Shown here: positions 5,661 to 12,092 of the stretch, in pieces | How positions within the stretch are numbered: position 1 is the first letter of the stretch | Layout: each line of letters starts with the position of its first letter | NCBI GenBank assembly: GCA_003446335.1 | Contig: DMAZ01000081.1 | Coordinates: 1-12,092, forward strand | DNA length: 12,092 bases | Reading direction: 5' to 3' | Source of the DNA: Lachnospiraceae bacterium | Lineage (GTDB): Bacteria > Bacillota_A > Clostridia > Lachnospirales > Lachnospiraceae | Position numbers and translations under genes: made by a program | Notes under the pieces: generated by a model | The model's input: only the letters and a program-made list of their open reading frames with translations | Databases searched by the model: none | Told to the model about the DNA's origin: nothing

Positions 5661-8411
5661 TCAGGTCATTTGCTGCTCTGCCTCAGACGGCTCTTCTTTC
5701 TTCCTGCGCGTCGGAAGGATGAACAGAAGGAGCATGACAGCCAGAGACGCCAGGGACAGACCGACTCCGTACTTGAAATACGGGATGGCATACTTCAGGA
5801 CGACCTTATTGGTCCCTTTATTCAGCGTGATCCCGAGAAGTCCGCCGTTCACATTCGTAATGACTGCCTCTTCTCCGTCGACATAGGCCTTCCAGTTCCG
5901 GGAATACAGGAGCGGTACGCAGAGAAGACAGCCTTTCTCCGGAGTTTTTACCGTTGCGGAGTAGGTATCATGCAGGAACGTGATGTCCGATATATCTGTA
6001 GAGGCCAGTCTGCTGAAGTCCGAGGCAGCATCCCGGATCGTCGTGATCTTCATTTCCCGGAATGTGATTTCGGCATCTCCCCCAAAATCGATACGGATAT
6101 CTTTCACTCTGTCCGGAAGCAGGATGTTGAGCTCCGGATAATCCCGGCTCAGGTAATAGATGTAACTGAGTTCCGGACACAGGCCCGGATGCTCTTGGGT
6201 CGTCAGGAAGATCTGGATCTGGGACTCCCCGACGAGCTTTTCGGGATCAGCGGACAGCGTCAGGTACTGGATCTCATTCTTTCTGCTTGTATTGACTGAT
6301 GAGAGATCGTAAAGGAAATAGGGGTCCGCACCGTTGGCGGTCACCGTGAGCGAATGGTCGTCATTGTCCTGCAGGGACAGATCATTCATACCGTAGATTT
6401 CCTTCGAGAGGTCCGTTTCTTTTTCCGACGAATCAAAATCCGATCCGGAAGGTGCAGCGGTCCGCGGCACGATGTCTTCCGTCCTGACATAGGAGGCAGT
6501 CAGCGCGCGCATTCTGTCGATCCCGTCGAGAGCGGAGAATTCACTTCCGCTGATTTCCTTATCATAGACATAGCCGAACGGAAGGGTATTTACGTTCTCA
6601 AATGTCCGGTTCCTTCCGGTAGCGTCAATTTCCTTGAACAGGGTCTGTTCCATGGTATCCGCGGCGAAATCAGGTTCATCGGTGATCAGGTATTTGCCGC
6701 CGAGCAGCGTGTACAGATAATACTGCGGATATCCGACGATGAAAAAATTACTCGATTTCTGGTATATGCCCGCCGCTCTGGTGAGCGATACGAGGGAGGC
6801 TGAATTGGTATTGGAATAGACGCTGACAGCATTATGGCCGTCCACGAGACCCTCATTGGCCCTGTCATATTCCGTACTGGTACAGATGCGATAGAGCGAT
6901 TCGTCTGTACTTCTGATCTTGTTCGATGCCTCCTGAGTCCCGTCATTATAAAAATTGTTGTAGAAGCCCTCTTTGGTCAGGAAATCGCGGTCATACAGTC
7001 CCGGCAGATTGAGCAGGACCAGTTCCGCTCCGAGAACAAGCGTCATGAAAACGGCCAGCTTCGGACGAAGATTGTCGGAAAGATGAAGCATGAGCAGGAA
7101 CCAGAACAGAACGACAAAGCCTGCGGCAAGGACCAGCGTCTTGGTGCGGAAATCAAGGCCGAAGCGTTCACGCGTCATATAGAGCAGGGCGAGCGATCCG
7201 ATCATGACGACCGGCGTCAGGATCCAGGAGACAACAAGAGAGGCCTTGTGAACGTGCTCGTCCAGATCTTTCATGAGGAATGCGATGGCAATGCACTCGG
7301 CGAAGCAGATGATGAAGGAGTATCGCTGGGCTCTCGGGTTGAACGTGAGGATGTAGCCGGCCAGCGGAAGCGCGAGCATAGCGGCCGTGACCAGCAGGGA
7401 GAAGAAAGTCCTGACAAAGGATCCCCTGCGGAAGAACAGGTAAATGACCGCAAAGGAGAACAGAACGCTTGTCGAGAGAAGTGCCGCCTCGTAGTAATTT
7501 ACCGATCCGGTGAAAGCGTTGCCTGCCCCGAAAATATTGGCAGAAAAAAATCTGCCGAGGAAGGTCAGATAAGTCTTCCATTCAAAGGGCCTCACAAGAT
7601 CCGCCAGGCTGCCGGATGACGCATCGCCTGTCCGTGAGCTGCCGATGAAAGACAGGATGATCGGGAGGACCGATACTGCGGAGAGGAGGACGGATCCGAT
7701 GCCTGTAAGAAAAAGGTAAAAGAGTCTTTTGAAAATTAGCAGGAAAGAACCTTCTTCACCGGAAAAAGCAGTATACAGGACAACGTAGAGAGCGCTGAAG
7801 GCTGCTGCCATGTAGAAGAAATAATAATTGGATATCAGAAAAAGAGCATACCCCAGCGTAAGACCGACGGCCCATCTCCTTCCTCCGTTCATGAGGAATC
7901 CCTGAAGGAGGAACATGATGACCGTGAACATGAGCATGCACAGGCCATAACTGTAATTCTGTCCCCAGACGATCATGTAGGAAGAGAATGACCATGCAAG
8001 CGAAGGAAGCAGCGCAGCATAGTTATTCCCCGTGAGCCGCCTGAAAAAGCCGAAAGCGAAGAGGGATGTCAGCATGTGCGTAAGGAAGACGACCAGCAGG
8101 ATCCCCATGGGGAAATTATCTCTTCCGAACAGCAGGATCAGGAGTTTGAGCGGGTTGAGATACTGAAGGAATGTGGCCGTCGTGTCCGCGCCGAGTCCGT
8201 CCCAGAGAGTATAGAAGGAAAAAGTCCGTGTCTCATAGAGACGGGAGAGCATGACGATGATCGGATAGCTGGAAGAGAGTGAATCCGAACCGACATCACT
8301 GTACATGTAGACCGCGTCTCCGAACAGAAAACGACCGTACAGTATAAGGTACAGTACGGCCGTCACTGTAAGGAGAGTGGTCCGTGTGTGTTTTCTTATG
8401 AAGGAAGACAT
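5661..8411 (-). CDS. yfhO: YfhO-family multi-spanning membrane glycosyltransferase (GT-C-like)
   Basis: The 916-residue product is an integral membrane protein. A first helix lies at about 11-30, and many more hydrophobic segments follow to about residue 470. Next comes a large soluble, presumably extracytoplasmic domain (about 470-880), one last helix (about 881-900) and a charged cytoplasmic tail TRRKKEEPSE. The C-terminal region YSRNWKAYVDGEEA ... VNGGLLGITLNKGTNKVVLKY is the YfhO hallmark. An acidic loop YMYSDVGSDS (35-44) after the first helix is where GT-C enzymes often place catalytic Asp residues. Bacillus YfhO works with CsbB to glycosylate lipoteichoic acid, taking the sugar from a polyprenyl-phosphate carrier. 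Here the acceptor is unknown. The start follows AGGAGGT (8421-8427) at nine bases, and the gene begins 18 bases after wecE. It is the last gene of the leftward operon. Bacillus YfhO is somewhat shorter, and I see no break in this one. Confidence 0.88.
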   Translation of the reverse strand: MSSFIRKHTRTTLLTVTAVLYLILYGRFLFGDAVYMYSDVGSDSLSSSYPIIVMLSRLYETRTFSFYTLWDGLGADTTATFLQYLNPLKLLILLFGRDNFPMGILLVVFLTHMLTSLFAFGFFRRLTGNNYAALLPSLAWSFSSYMIVWGQNYSYGLCMLMFTVIMFLLQGFLMNGGRRWAVGLTLGYALFLISNYYFFYMAAAFSALYVVLYTAFSGEEGSFLLIFKRLFYLFLTGIGSVLLSAVSVLPIILSFIGSSRTGDASSGSLADLVRPFEWKTYLTFLGRFFSANIFGAGNAFTGSVNYYEAALLSTSVLFSFAVIYLFFRRGSFVRTFFSLLVTAAMLALPLAGYILTFNPRAQRYSFIICFAECIAIAFLMKDLDEHVHKASLVVSWILTPVVMIGSLALLYMTRERFGLDFRTKTLVLAAGFVVLFWFLLMLHLSDNLRPKLAVFMTLVLGAELVLLNLPGLYDRDFLTKEGFYNNFYNDGTQEASNKIRSTDESLYRICTSTEYDRANEGLVDGHNAVSVYSNTNSASLVSLTRAAGIYQKSSNFFIVGYPQYYLYTLLGGKYLITDEPDFAADTMEQTLFKEIDATGRNRTFENVNTLPFGYVYDKEISGSEFSALDGIDRMRALTASYVRTEDIVPRTAAPSGSDFDSSEKETDLSKEIYGMNDLSLQDNDDHSLTVTANGADPYFLYDLSSVNTSRKNEIQYLTLSADPEKLVGESQIQIFLTTQEHPGLCPELSYIYYLSRDYPELNILLPDRVKDIRIDFGGDAEITFREMKITTIRDAASDFSRLASTDISDITFLHDTYSATVKTPEKGCLLCVPLLYSRNWKAYVDGEEAVITNVNGGLLGITLNKGTNKVVLKYAIPYFKYGVGLSLASLAVMLLLFILPTRRKKEEPSEAEQQMT

Positions 8412-8429
8412 AACACAGATACCTCCTGA

Positions 8430-9560
8430 TTATTTTTTGAAGAAATTGTAAATCGAGTTGACAACTTTTTCGCGATCTTCTTTTGAGATTCCGTAATAGA
8501 GTGGAAGTCTGAGAAGACGCTCGCTCTCTTTTGTCGTGTAGACATCTTCACCGTGGAACCGTCCGAACTTTCTTCCTGCCGGAGCGCTGTGCAGCGGAAT
8601 ATAATGGAAGACGGCCAGGATTTCGTCAGCGCGGAGATGTCGAATCAAAGCGGACCTCTCCTCAAGGTCTGCCAGCTTTATGTAGTACATGTGGGCATTA
8701 TGACCGCATTCTTCCGGAATGTGCGGCTGAACGATCTTCCCTTCCCGGGCCAGCTGGCGGAGCGACTCATTGTAATAGTTCCAGGTAGCCATGCGGTCAT
8801 TGTAAATTTTGTCATACTCCTCGAGCTGGGCCCAGAGATACGCGGCGTTCAGATCGCTGGGAAGATAGGAAGAACCGTAATCCACCCAGGTATACTTGTC
8901 GATCTGTCCGCGGAAGAACTTGCTTCTGTCCGTTCCCTTTTCACGGTAAATCTCTGCCTGGTCACGATGAGCAAGATCCGGAAGGACCAGCGCGCCTCCC
9001 TCACCCATCGAGAAATTTTTGGTCTCATGGAAGGAATAGCAGCCGAAATCACAGTCTTTCCCGAGAGGTCTGCCCTTATAGGTAGAACCGAATCCCTGCG
9101 CGGCATCCTCGACGATCTTAAGCCCGTGTCTTTTTGCGATGTCCCTGATCGTGTCGATCTCACAGGCTACGCCGGCATAATCGACTGTGGCGATGACTTT
9201 CGTTCTGTCTGTGATGGCATCTTCGATCTTTTTCTCGTCGATGTTCATGGTATCCGGCCGGATATCCACGAAAACAAGGTTGGCTCCGCGCTGGACAAAT
9301 GCGTCCGCCGTTGAGCAGAATGTATAGGACGGAAGGATGACTTCATCCCCCGGTTTCAGGTCGCATAAAAGAGCGGCCATCTCAAGGGCAGAGGTACCTG
9401 AGGTCGTCAGATACGTTGCGGGAACATCGAATTTTTCATTCATCCACGCCTGACATTTCTTGGTAAAGGTACCGTCACCGCATATTTTTCTGTTGTCGAT
9501 GGCCTGCTGCATATAATAAGTCTCTTTCCCGGTGCTTGGCGGGACGTTAAAATCAATCAT
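8430..9560 (-). CDS. wecE: dTDP-4-amino-4,6-dideoxygalactose transaminase (WecE/RffA-type DegT aminotransferase)
   Basis: The 376-residue PLP enzyme of the DegT/DnrJ/EryC1 family resembles E. coli WecE closely along its length, from my memory of that sequence: FNVPPSTGKE near the N-terminus, PGDEVILPSYTFCSTADAF, FVDIRPDTMNIDE, DYAGVACEIDTI, and near the end FHYIPLHSAPAG and YTTKESERLLRLPLYY. The PLP-binding lysine is K181 in SFHETKNF, the same number as in E. coli, and EDAAQ (151-155) contacts the cofactor. The expected reaction is glutamate-dependent amination of dTDP-4-keto-6-deoxyglucose to dTDP-Fuc4N. The start at 9560 is chosen over the ATG at 9584 because GGAGG (9567-9571) lies six bases before it and the resulting length matches the family. 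In E. coli it serves enterobacterial common antigen, but no other wec genes are present here. The gene begins 29 bases after the ATP-grasp stop. Confidence 0.93.
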   Translation of the reverse strand: MIDFNVPPSTGKETYYMQQAIDNRKICGDGTFTKKCQAWMNEKFDVPATYLTTSGTSALEMAALLCDLKPGDEVILPSYTFCSTADAFVQRGANLVFVDIRPDTMNIDEKKIEDAITDRTKVIATVDYAGVACEIDTIRDIAKRHGLKIVEDAAQGFGSTYKGRPLGKDCDFGCYSFHETKNFSMGEGGALVLPDLAHRDQAEIYREKGTDRSKFFRGQIDKYTWVDYGSSYLPSDLNAAYLWAQLEEYDKIYNDRMATWNYYNESLRQLAREGKIVQPHIPEECGHNAHMYYIKLADLEERSALIRHLRADEILAVFHYIPLHSAPAGRKFGRFHGEDVYTTKESERLLRLPLYYGISKEDREKVVNSIYNFFKK

Positions 9561-9566
9561 GTATTT

Positions 9567-9571
9567 CCTCC
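9567..9571 (-). promoter_or_regulatory. Ribosome binding site deciding the wecE start
   Basis: On the minus strand GGAGG precedes the ATG at 9560 by AAATAC. It lies inside the longer open frame that starts at 9584, so that upstream ATG is probably not used. Confidence 0.7.
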
Positions 9572-9589
9572 ATGCAATGGACATGTTTA

Positions 9590-10858
9590 TTACATTTTAT
9601 ATGTGCCGATACAATTCGGGTACAGAAGATCGCATCCGTCGGCATCCCTGAGAGCCATCTCGGAAATGATCTCTTCCGTACGCGCGTCGATTTCCTCCCT
9701 GCTGTCCGCGACGATATAGAAGCGGGCGGCATACGGCATTCTCTGGGGAGAACCGATCCGCTCCCCGGCCGAATAGAAAATCTTACCGTATTGTACATCT
9801 TTTCGGTCCAGAATAGCAAGGGCAGAGCTCAAATCCTGCACAATTCCGTCTCTGGCATGAAAATAAATGACGGCAGCGGAATTCTTCGCGAAAGGATCGC
9901 AGGAATCAAGCAGTGCATTCAGTCTTTCCGCGTCAAATGCTCCTGCCAGAAGAATCTCCTCGATGGAGACACCGGTGGTGAACTCGATGAGTTCATGTTC
10001 ATAACCGAGATATCTGGCAGCGATCTCACCGACCATAAAACCTTTTTCCGGTCCCCAGAAGAATTGCATGGACAGCGGTCCTTCTTTCTGTCCGGTACGC
10101 CCGATATAGCGGGTGAGCGCGTGGAGAGCAGGACCATATACACGGTCGATCAGTCTGGATGGGTAGATATTCCGCGTGCTGAGCGGAATCTCTTCCGGAT
10201 CGTGGGATGTTTTTTCGCGGTCGGCGATACCGAGGACTCTGACGACTCCGTCACGGACCCAGCACTGCATATTGAATTCATATTCGTCGTTGTATTCCTC
10301 CGCCAGGACTTCCGGCCGGCCTGATGTCTTAAGGCAATCCGCAAAATGCGTACGGATATCTGAAATGCTCCGGACGATCTTAAGACCCCGGGATCCGTAC
10401 ATATCCAACGGTTTGATGACCAGCGGGAAGGAAAGTTCCGAAAGTTCCGAGTCCTTAAAATCCGGCATCAGCAGAACGCTTTTTGTGGTCCCGATCCCAA
10501 GCTCCGTGCAGGTGCGGTTAGTGATATTCTTGTCTCTGTACCATGGCAGCTGGCCGGGGACGAGATGACAGGGCAGCGAAGCTCTGTCCGCAATTTTTAC
10601 CATACATTCAAGGAGGAGATCCGAGTAAGCTGTAGTGATCGCGTCGACATGTTCCTTTTCGGCGATCTTCGCGACAGCGTCAATGTCCCTGATATCCGCG
10701 TCATAGGCGATGCCGCCGAGGCGGACGGATTCCTTTTTCGCCGGAGCGCCGGGATTGCCGTCGACAACGACTGTGCGGATGCCCTTTTCGCGGGCCAGTT
10801 TTACGAGCGGAACGAATTCCTCGAGAGCTCCTAAAATAAGCAGTGTTTTTTCTGACAT
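9590..10858 (-). CDS. ATP-grasp family carboxylate-amine ligase, substrate unknown
   Basis: The 422-residue product has an N-terminal Rossmann-like pre-ATP-grasp domain (LLILGALEEFVPLV at 6-19, VVVDGNPGAPA at 30-40) and an ATP-grasp core. FPLVIKP (144-150) holds the ATP-binding Lys149, YGSRGLKIV (154-162) is the glycine-rich loop, EE at 187-188 is in the hinge position, and GEIAAR (277-282) gives the metal ligand Glu278. The usual Asn of ExNxR is Ala here, as in PurK-like members. The family couples a carboxylate, via an acyl-phosphate, to an amine. Because it lies next to a sugar aminotransferase, one idea is that it joins an amino acid or other acid to the new sugar amine; this is inference. 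It is not a purine enzyme by context. GGGAGGTGA (10865-10873) overlaps the stop of the previous gene, 9 bases from this ATG, so translation is probably coupled. Confidence 0.85.
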   Translation of the reverse strand: MSEKTLLILGALEEFVPLVKLAREKGIRTVVVDGNPGAPAKKESVRLGGIAYDADIRDIDAVAKIAEKEHVDAITTAYSDLLLECMVKIADRASLPCHLVPGQLPWYRDKNITNRTCTELGIGTTKSVLLMPDFKDSELSELSFPLVIKPLDMYGSRGLKIVRSISDIRTHFADCLKTSGRPEVLAEEYNDEYEFNMQCWVRDGVVRVLGIADREKTSHDPEEIPLSTRNIYPSRLIDRVYGPALHALTRYIGRTGQKEGPLSMQFFWGPEKGFMVGEIAARYLGYEHELIEFTTGVSIEEILLAGAFDAERLNALLDSCDPFAKNSAAVIYFHARDGIVQDLSSALAILDRKDVQYGKIFYSAGERIGSPQRMPYAARFYIVADSREEIDARTEEIISEMALRDADGCDLLYPNCIGTYKM

Positions 10859-10864
10859 GGATTC

Positions 10865-11845
10865 TCACCTCCCGGTCTCTGTAAGGACAGCTTCCGCAAC
10901 TGTCAGCATATCTTCTTCGCCATAACGCTGGTCACACGGAAGAGCCAGAATATTGGCTGCGTAATTCTGCTCCACGCTGCCGGCGGGCGCGCTTTCGATC
11001 AGGTCGGTCCAGTAGGTCGGAACAAAGATTTTCCGGGCTGCCAGCTTCCTTCGGACGGCAGGACCGTCCTTTACCAGCATCGGGTACACGAAGGGACCGA
11101 TATCCGGGACGCGCAGTATGCCCTCGTTTTCAAGAGGGTTGTATCCGCCCAGATGCTTCCGAAGCGTCAGGTAGTTGGACATACGCTTTGACGCGATCCG
11201 GTCATAGTCGAGACCGCCGAGAATGTTTTCGGTCAGAGCAGACATTTTCGCAGGCGCGGCTCCTTCATAAGAATGCGCGTTGTTCAGCATCTGGCTATAA
11301 AAACTTCCGGCGTCTTTTTCATATCTTCCGAGTATGTGCGCAAACCGGCCGTGGGAGAAATCCTGCTCATCGGGTTCTGCCATTTCCCGGAAGGGATAGA
11401 GGTAGGCCCCGTCCGTCACGCCCAGGAATTTGCGTACCGAATAAAGCGTCGGGACACCCTCTGCCGGCCTCTGAAAGAAGGCATGGGTGTTGTCCGCCAG
11501 AATACGTTCATAGCGATCCTTTAAGGCGGAAAGCCGTTCATTCGTCAGCTGTCCGTATGCATTGTCGATGAAAAGCCACTCGTCTTCGCCGAGCGTGGCG
11601 GGAAGATCGGAATCGAGGGGAGAAAAATCCGGACGTATACGGTACCGGATGATTTTGATCCCCGCGGCCTTCACAGCATCTGTGACGGAGGCACAGATAA
11701 AATACGGAAGGTAGAGCGTTCCGCAGCCGACCTGCCGAAGGAACCAGGCGACAGCGCATCTTCCGAGATTCAATTTTAAACAGCCGGGATGATACTCCCG
11801 GCCGCCAAGATTTTCAAATTCCAGATATCCACCTATTTCTCTCAT
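10865..11845 (-). CDS. Short divergent DegT/DnrJ-fold PLP-dependent protein
   Basis: The 326-residue product resembles DegT-type aminotransferases but is 40-70 residues shorter than usual. TLYLPYFICASVTDAVKAAG (43-62) matches the strand-helix that follows the cofactor loop in the family. ADNTHAFF (117-124) stands where EDAAQ normally lies, with Asp118 for the PLP ring nitrogen and His121. SVRKFLGVTDGAYL (136-149) holds Ser136 and Lys139 at the place of the PLP Schiff-base lysine. Retention of these residues suggests a working PLP enzyme, although the N-terminal part is abbreviated. The reaction is not known: a transaminase, an isomerase or an amino-acid-processing enzyme feeding the neighbouring ligase are all possible. 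It lies 73 bases after a glycosyltransferase gene and 6 bases before the ATP-grasp gene. The ATG at 11845 has only a weak AGGAAAA upstream. Confidence 0.75.
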   Translation of the reverse strand: MREIGGYLEFENLGGREYHPGCLKLNLGRCAVAWFLRQVGCGTLYLPYFICASVTDAVKAAGIKIIRYRIRPDFSPLDSDLPATLGEDEWLFIDNAYGQLTNERLSALKDRYERILADNTHAFFQRPAEGVPTLYSVRKFLGVTDGAYLYPFREMAEPDEQDFSHGRFAHILGRYEKDAGSFYSQMLNNAHSYEGAAPAKMSALTENILGGLDYDRIASKRMSNYLTLRKHLGGYNPLENEGILRVPDIGPFVYPMLVKDGPAVRRKLAARKIFVPTYWTDLIESAPAGSVEQNYAANILALPCDQRYGEEDMLTVAEAVLTETGR

Positions 11846-11880
11846 GGTATTTTCCTGTTTTAAATATGTATGTTTCGTTA

Positions 11881-11932
11881 TCGATCAGGCTGTCTGATTA
11901 TATATGTTCAGTTTTCGATCAGGCTGTCTGAT
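11881..11932. repeat. Two copies of an 18-bp palindromic direct repeat at the end of a glycosyltransferase gene
   Basis: TCGATCAGGCTGTCTGAT occurs at 11881-11898 and again at 11915-11932, identical, with a 34-base period. Each copy can fold into a small hairpin. The right copy has GATCAG / CTGATC around a five-base loop (11917-11933). The left copy has ATCAG / CTGAT (11884-11888 and 11894-11898). The right copy contains the last codons and TGA of the upstream glycosyltransferase. There is no T-run, so these are not typical terminators. Confidence 0.7.
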
Positions 11933-12092
11933 CCGGAGGATCGATATCCTTCTGTCTCAGCACATAGTGCGGCATCTTCTTTGATTCGTCAAGAATATGC
12001 ATCAGATATTCTCCGAGAATTCCGACGGAGAGCAGCGTAAGACCGGTCGAAGCAAGCATGACGAGGATCAGAGATGTCCAGCCCTGAACGGA
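11919..12092 (-). CDS. C-terminal end of a CsbB/GtrB-like family-2 glycosyltransferase (partial, cut by the window edge)
   Basis: The minus strand is open from the right edge to a TGA at 11919-11921 and encodes 57 residues. A hydrophobic helix of about 20 residues (SLILVMLASTGLTLLSVGIL, residues 7-26) runs into GEYLMHILDESKKMPHYVLR, the standard ending of CsbB/GtrB-type polyprenyl-phosphate glycosyltransferases, like the LLGEYVLAIN end of the glycosyltransferase at 4421-5446. The catalytic domain lies outside the window. It reads in the same direction as the four genes after it and is probably the upstream member of that operon, making it the natural carrier-loading enzyme for the YfhO protein at the operon's end. 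Confidence 0.82.
   Translation of the reverse strand, partial: SVQGWTSLILVMLASTGLTLLSVGILGEYLMHILDESKKMPHYVLRQKDIDPPDQTA

Noticed and set aside
6834..7619. A 261-codon plus-strand open frame inside yfhO
   Set aside because: Antisense to a clear membrane-protein gene. The peptide is highly charged with no family features, which is what the complement of hydrophobic codons gives.
9561..9584. Upstream ATG at 9584 as the wecE start
   Set aside because: It would put the GGAGG site inside the coding region and add eight residues not present in E. coli WecE. The ATG at 9560 has ideal spacing and gives 376 residues.
11881..11932. Start of a CRISPR array
   Set aside because: There are only two copies, the repeat is 18 bp with a 16-base gap, and one copy is inside a coding sequence. 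No cas genes are present.

Overview
The window is a polysaccharide / cell-surface glycan biosynthesis locus. It looks chromosomal and most likely comes from a Gram-positive Clostridia-type Firmicute, perhaps Lachnospiraceae-like. The pointers are a YfhO-family membrane protein, CsbB/GtrB-type glycosyltransferases, strong GGAGG ribosome binding sites, tight operon spacing and moderate GC (about 50% by eye). No phage, transposase, integrase, CRISPR, rRNA or tRNA was recognised.

Layout. Positions 1-234 hold no confident gene: an open frame running in from the left edge, a small AT-rich inverted repeat and weak promoter-like sequence. A rightward operon follows: a PaaK/CapK-like adenylate-forming enzyme (235-1599), a thiamine-diphosphate enzyme of the acetolactate-synthase/YerE type (1616-3466), an NAD(P)-dependent sugar epimerase/reductase (3472-4389) and a CsbB/GtrB-like family-2 glycosyltransferase with two C-terminal membrane helices (4421-5446). 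It ends at a long symmetrical hairpin (5503-5613) that should terminate both strands. A leftward operon meets it from the other side. In transcription order this is the 3' end of a second CsbB-like glycosyltransferase (12092-11919), a short divergent DegT-fold PLP protein (11845-10865), an ATP-grasp ligase (10858-9590), a WecE/RffA-type sugar aminotransferase (9560-8430) and a YfhO-family multi-spanning membrane protein (8411-5661).

How the genes may work together (inference). The leftward operon has the logic of a lipid-carrier decoration pathway. WecE would make a 4-amino-4,6-dideoxyhexose nucleotide, the ATP-grasp ligase and second PLP protein could elaborate it, the GT2 enzyme would load the sugar on undecaprenyl phosphate, and YfhO would move it onto an extracytoplasmic polymer. 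This parallels ArnB-ArnC-ArnT in Gram-negative lipid A modification and CsbB-YfhO in Bacillus lipoteichoic acid glycosylation. The rightward operon may build another unusual sugar: the ThDP enzyme could add a two-carbon branch from pyruvate to a keto-sugar nucleotide, the SDR could reduce it, and the second GT2 could load it. The nucleotide-sugar starting enzymes (RmlA/RmlB, or CDP-sugar equivalents) and a GtcA-like flippase are not visible here, so they must lie elsewhere.

All genes inside the window look intact. The most unusual points are the gene combination itself, the truncated DegT-like protein that keeps its PLP lysine, the GEG variant of the ThDP motif, the 111-bp hairpin with a structured loop, and an 18-bp duplicated palindrome at the end of the right-edge glycosyltransferase gene.
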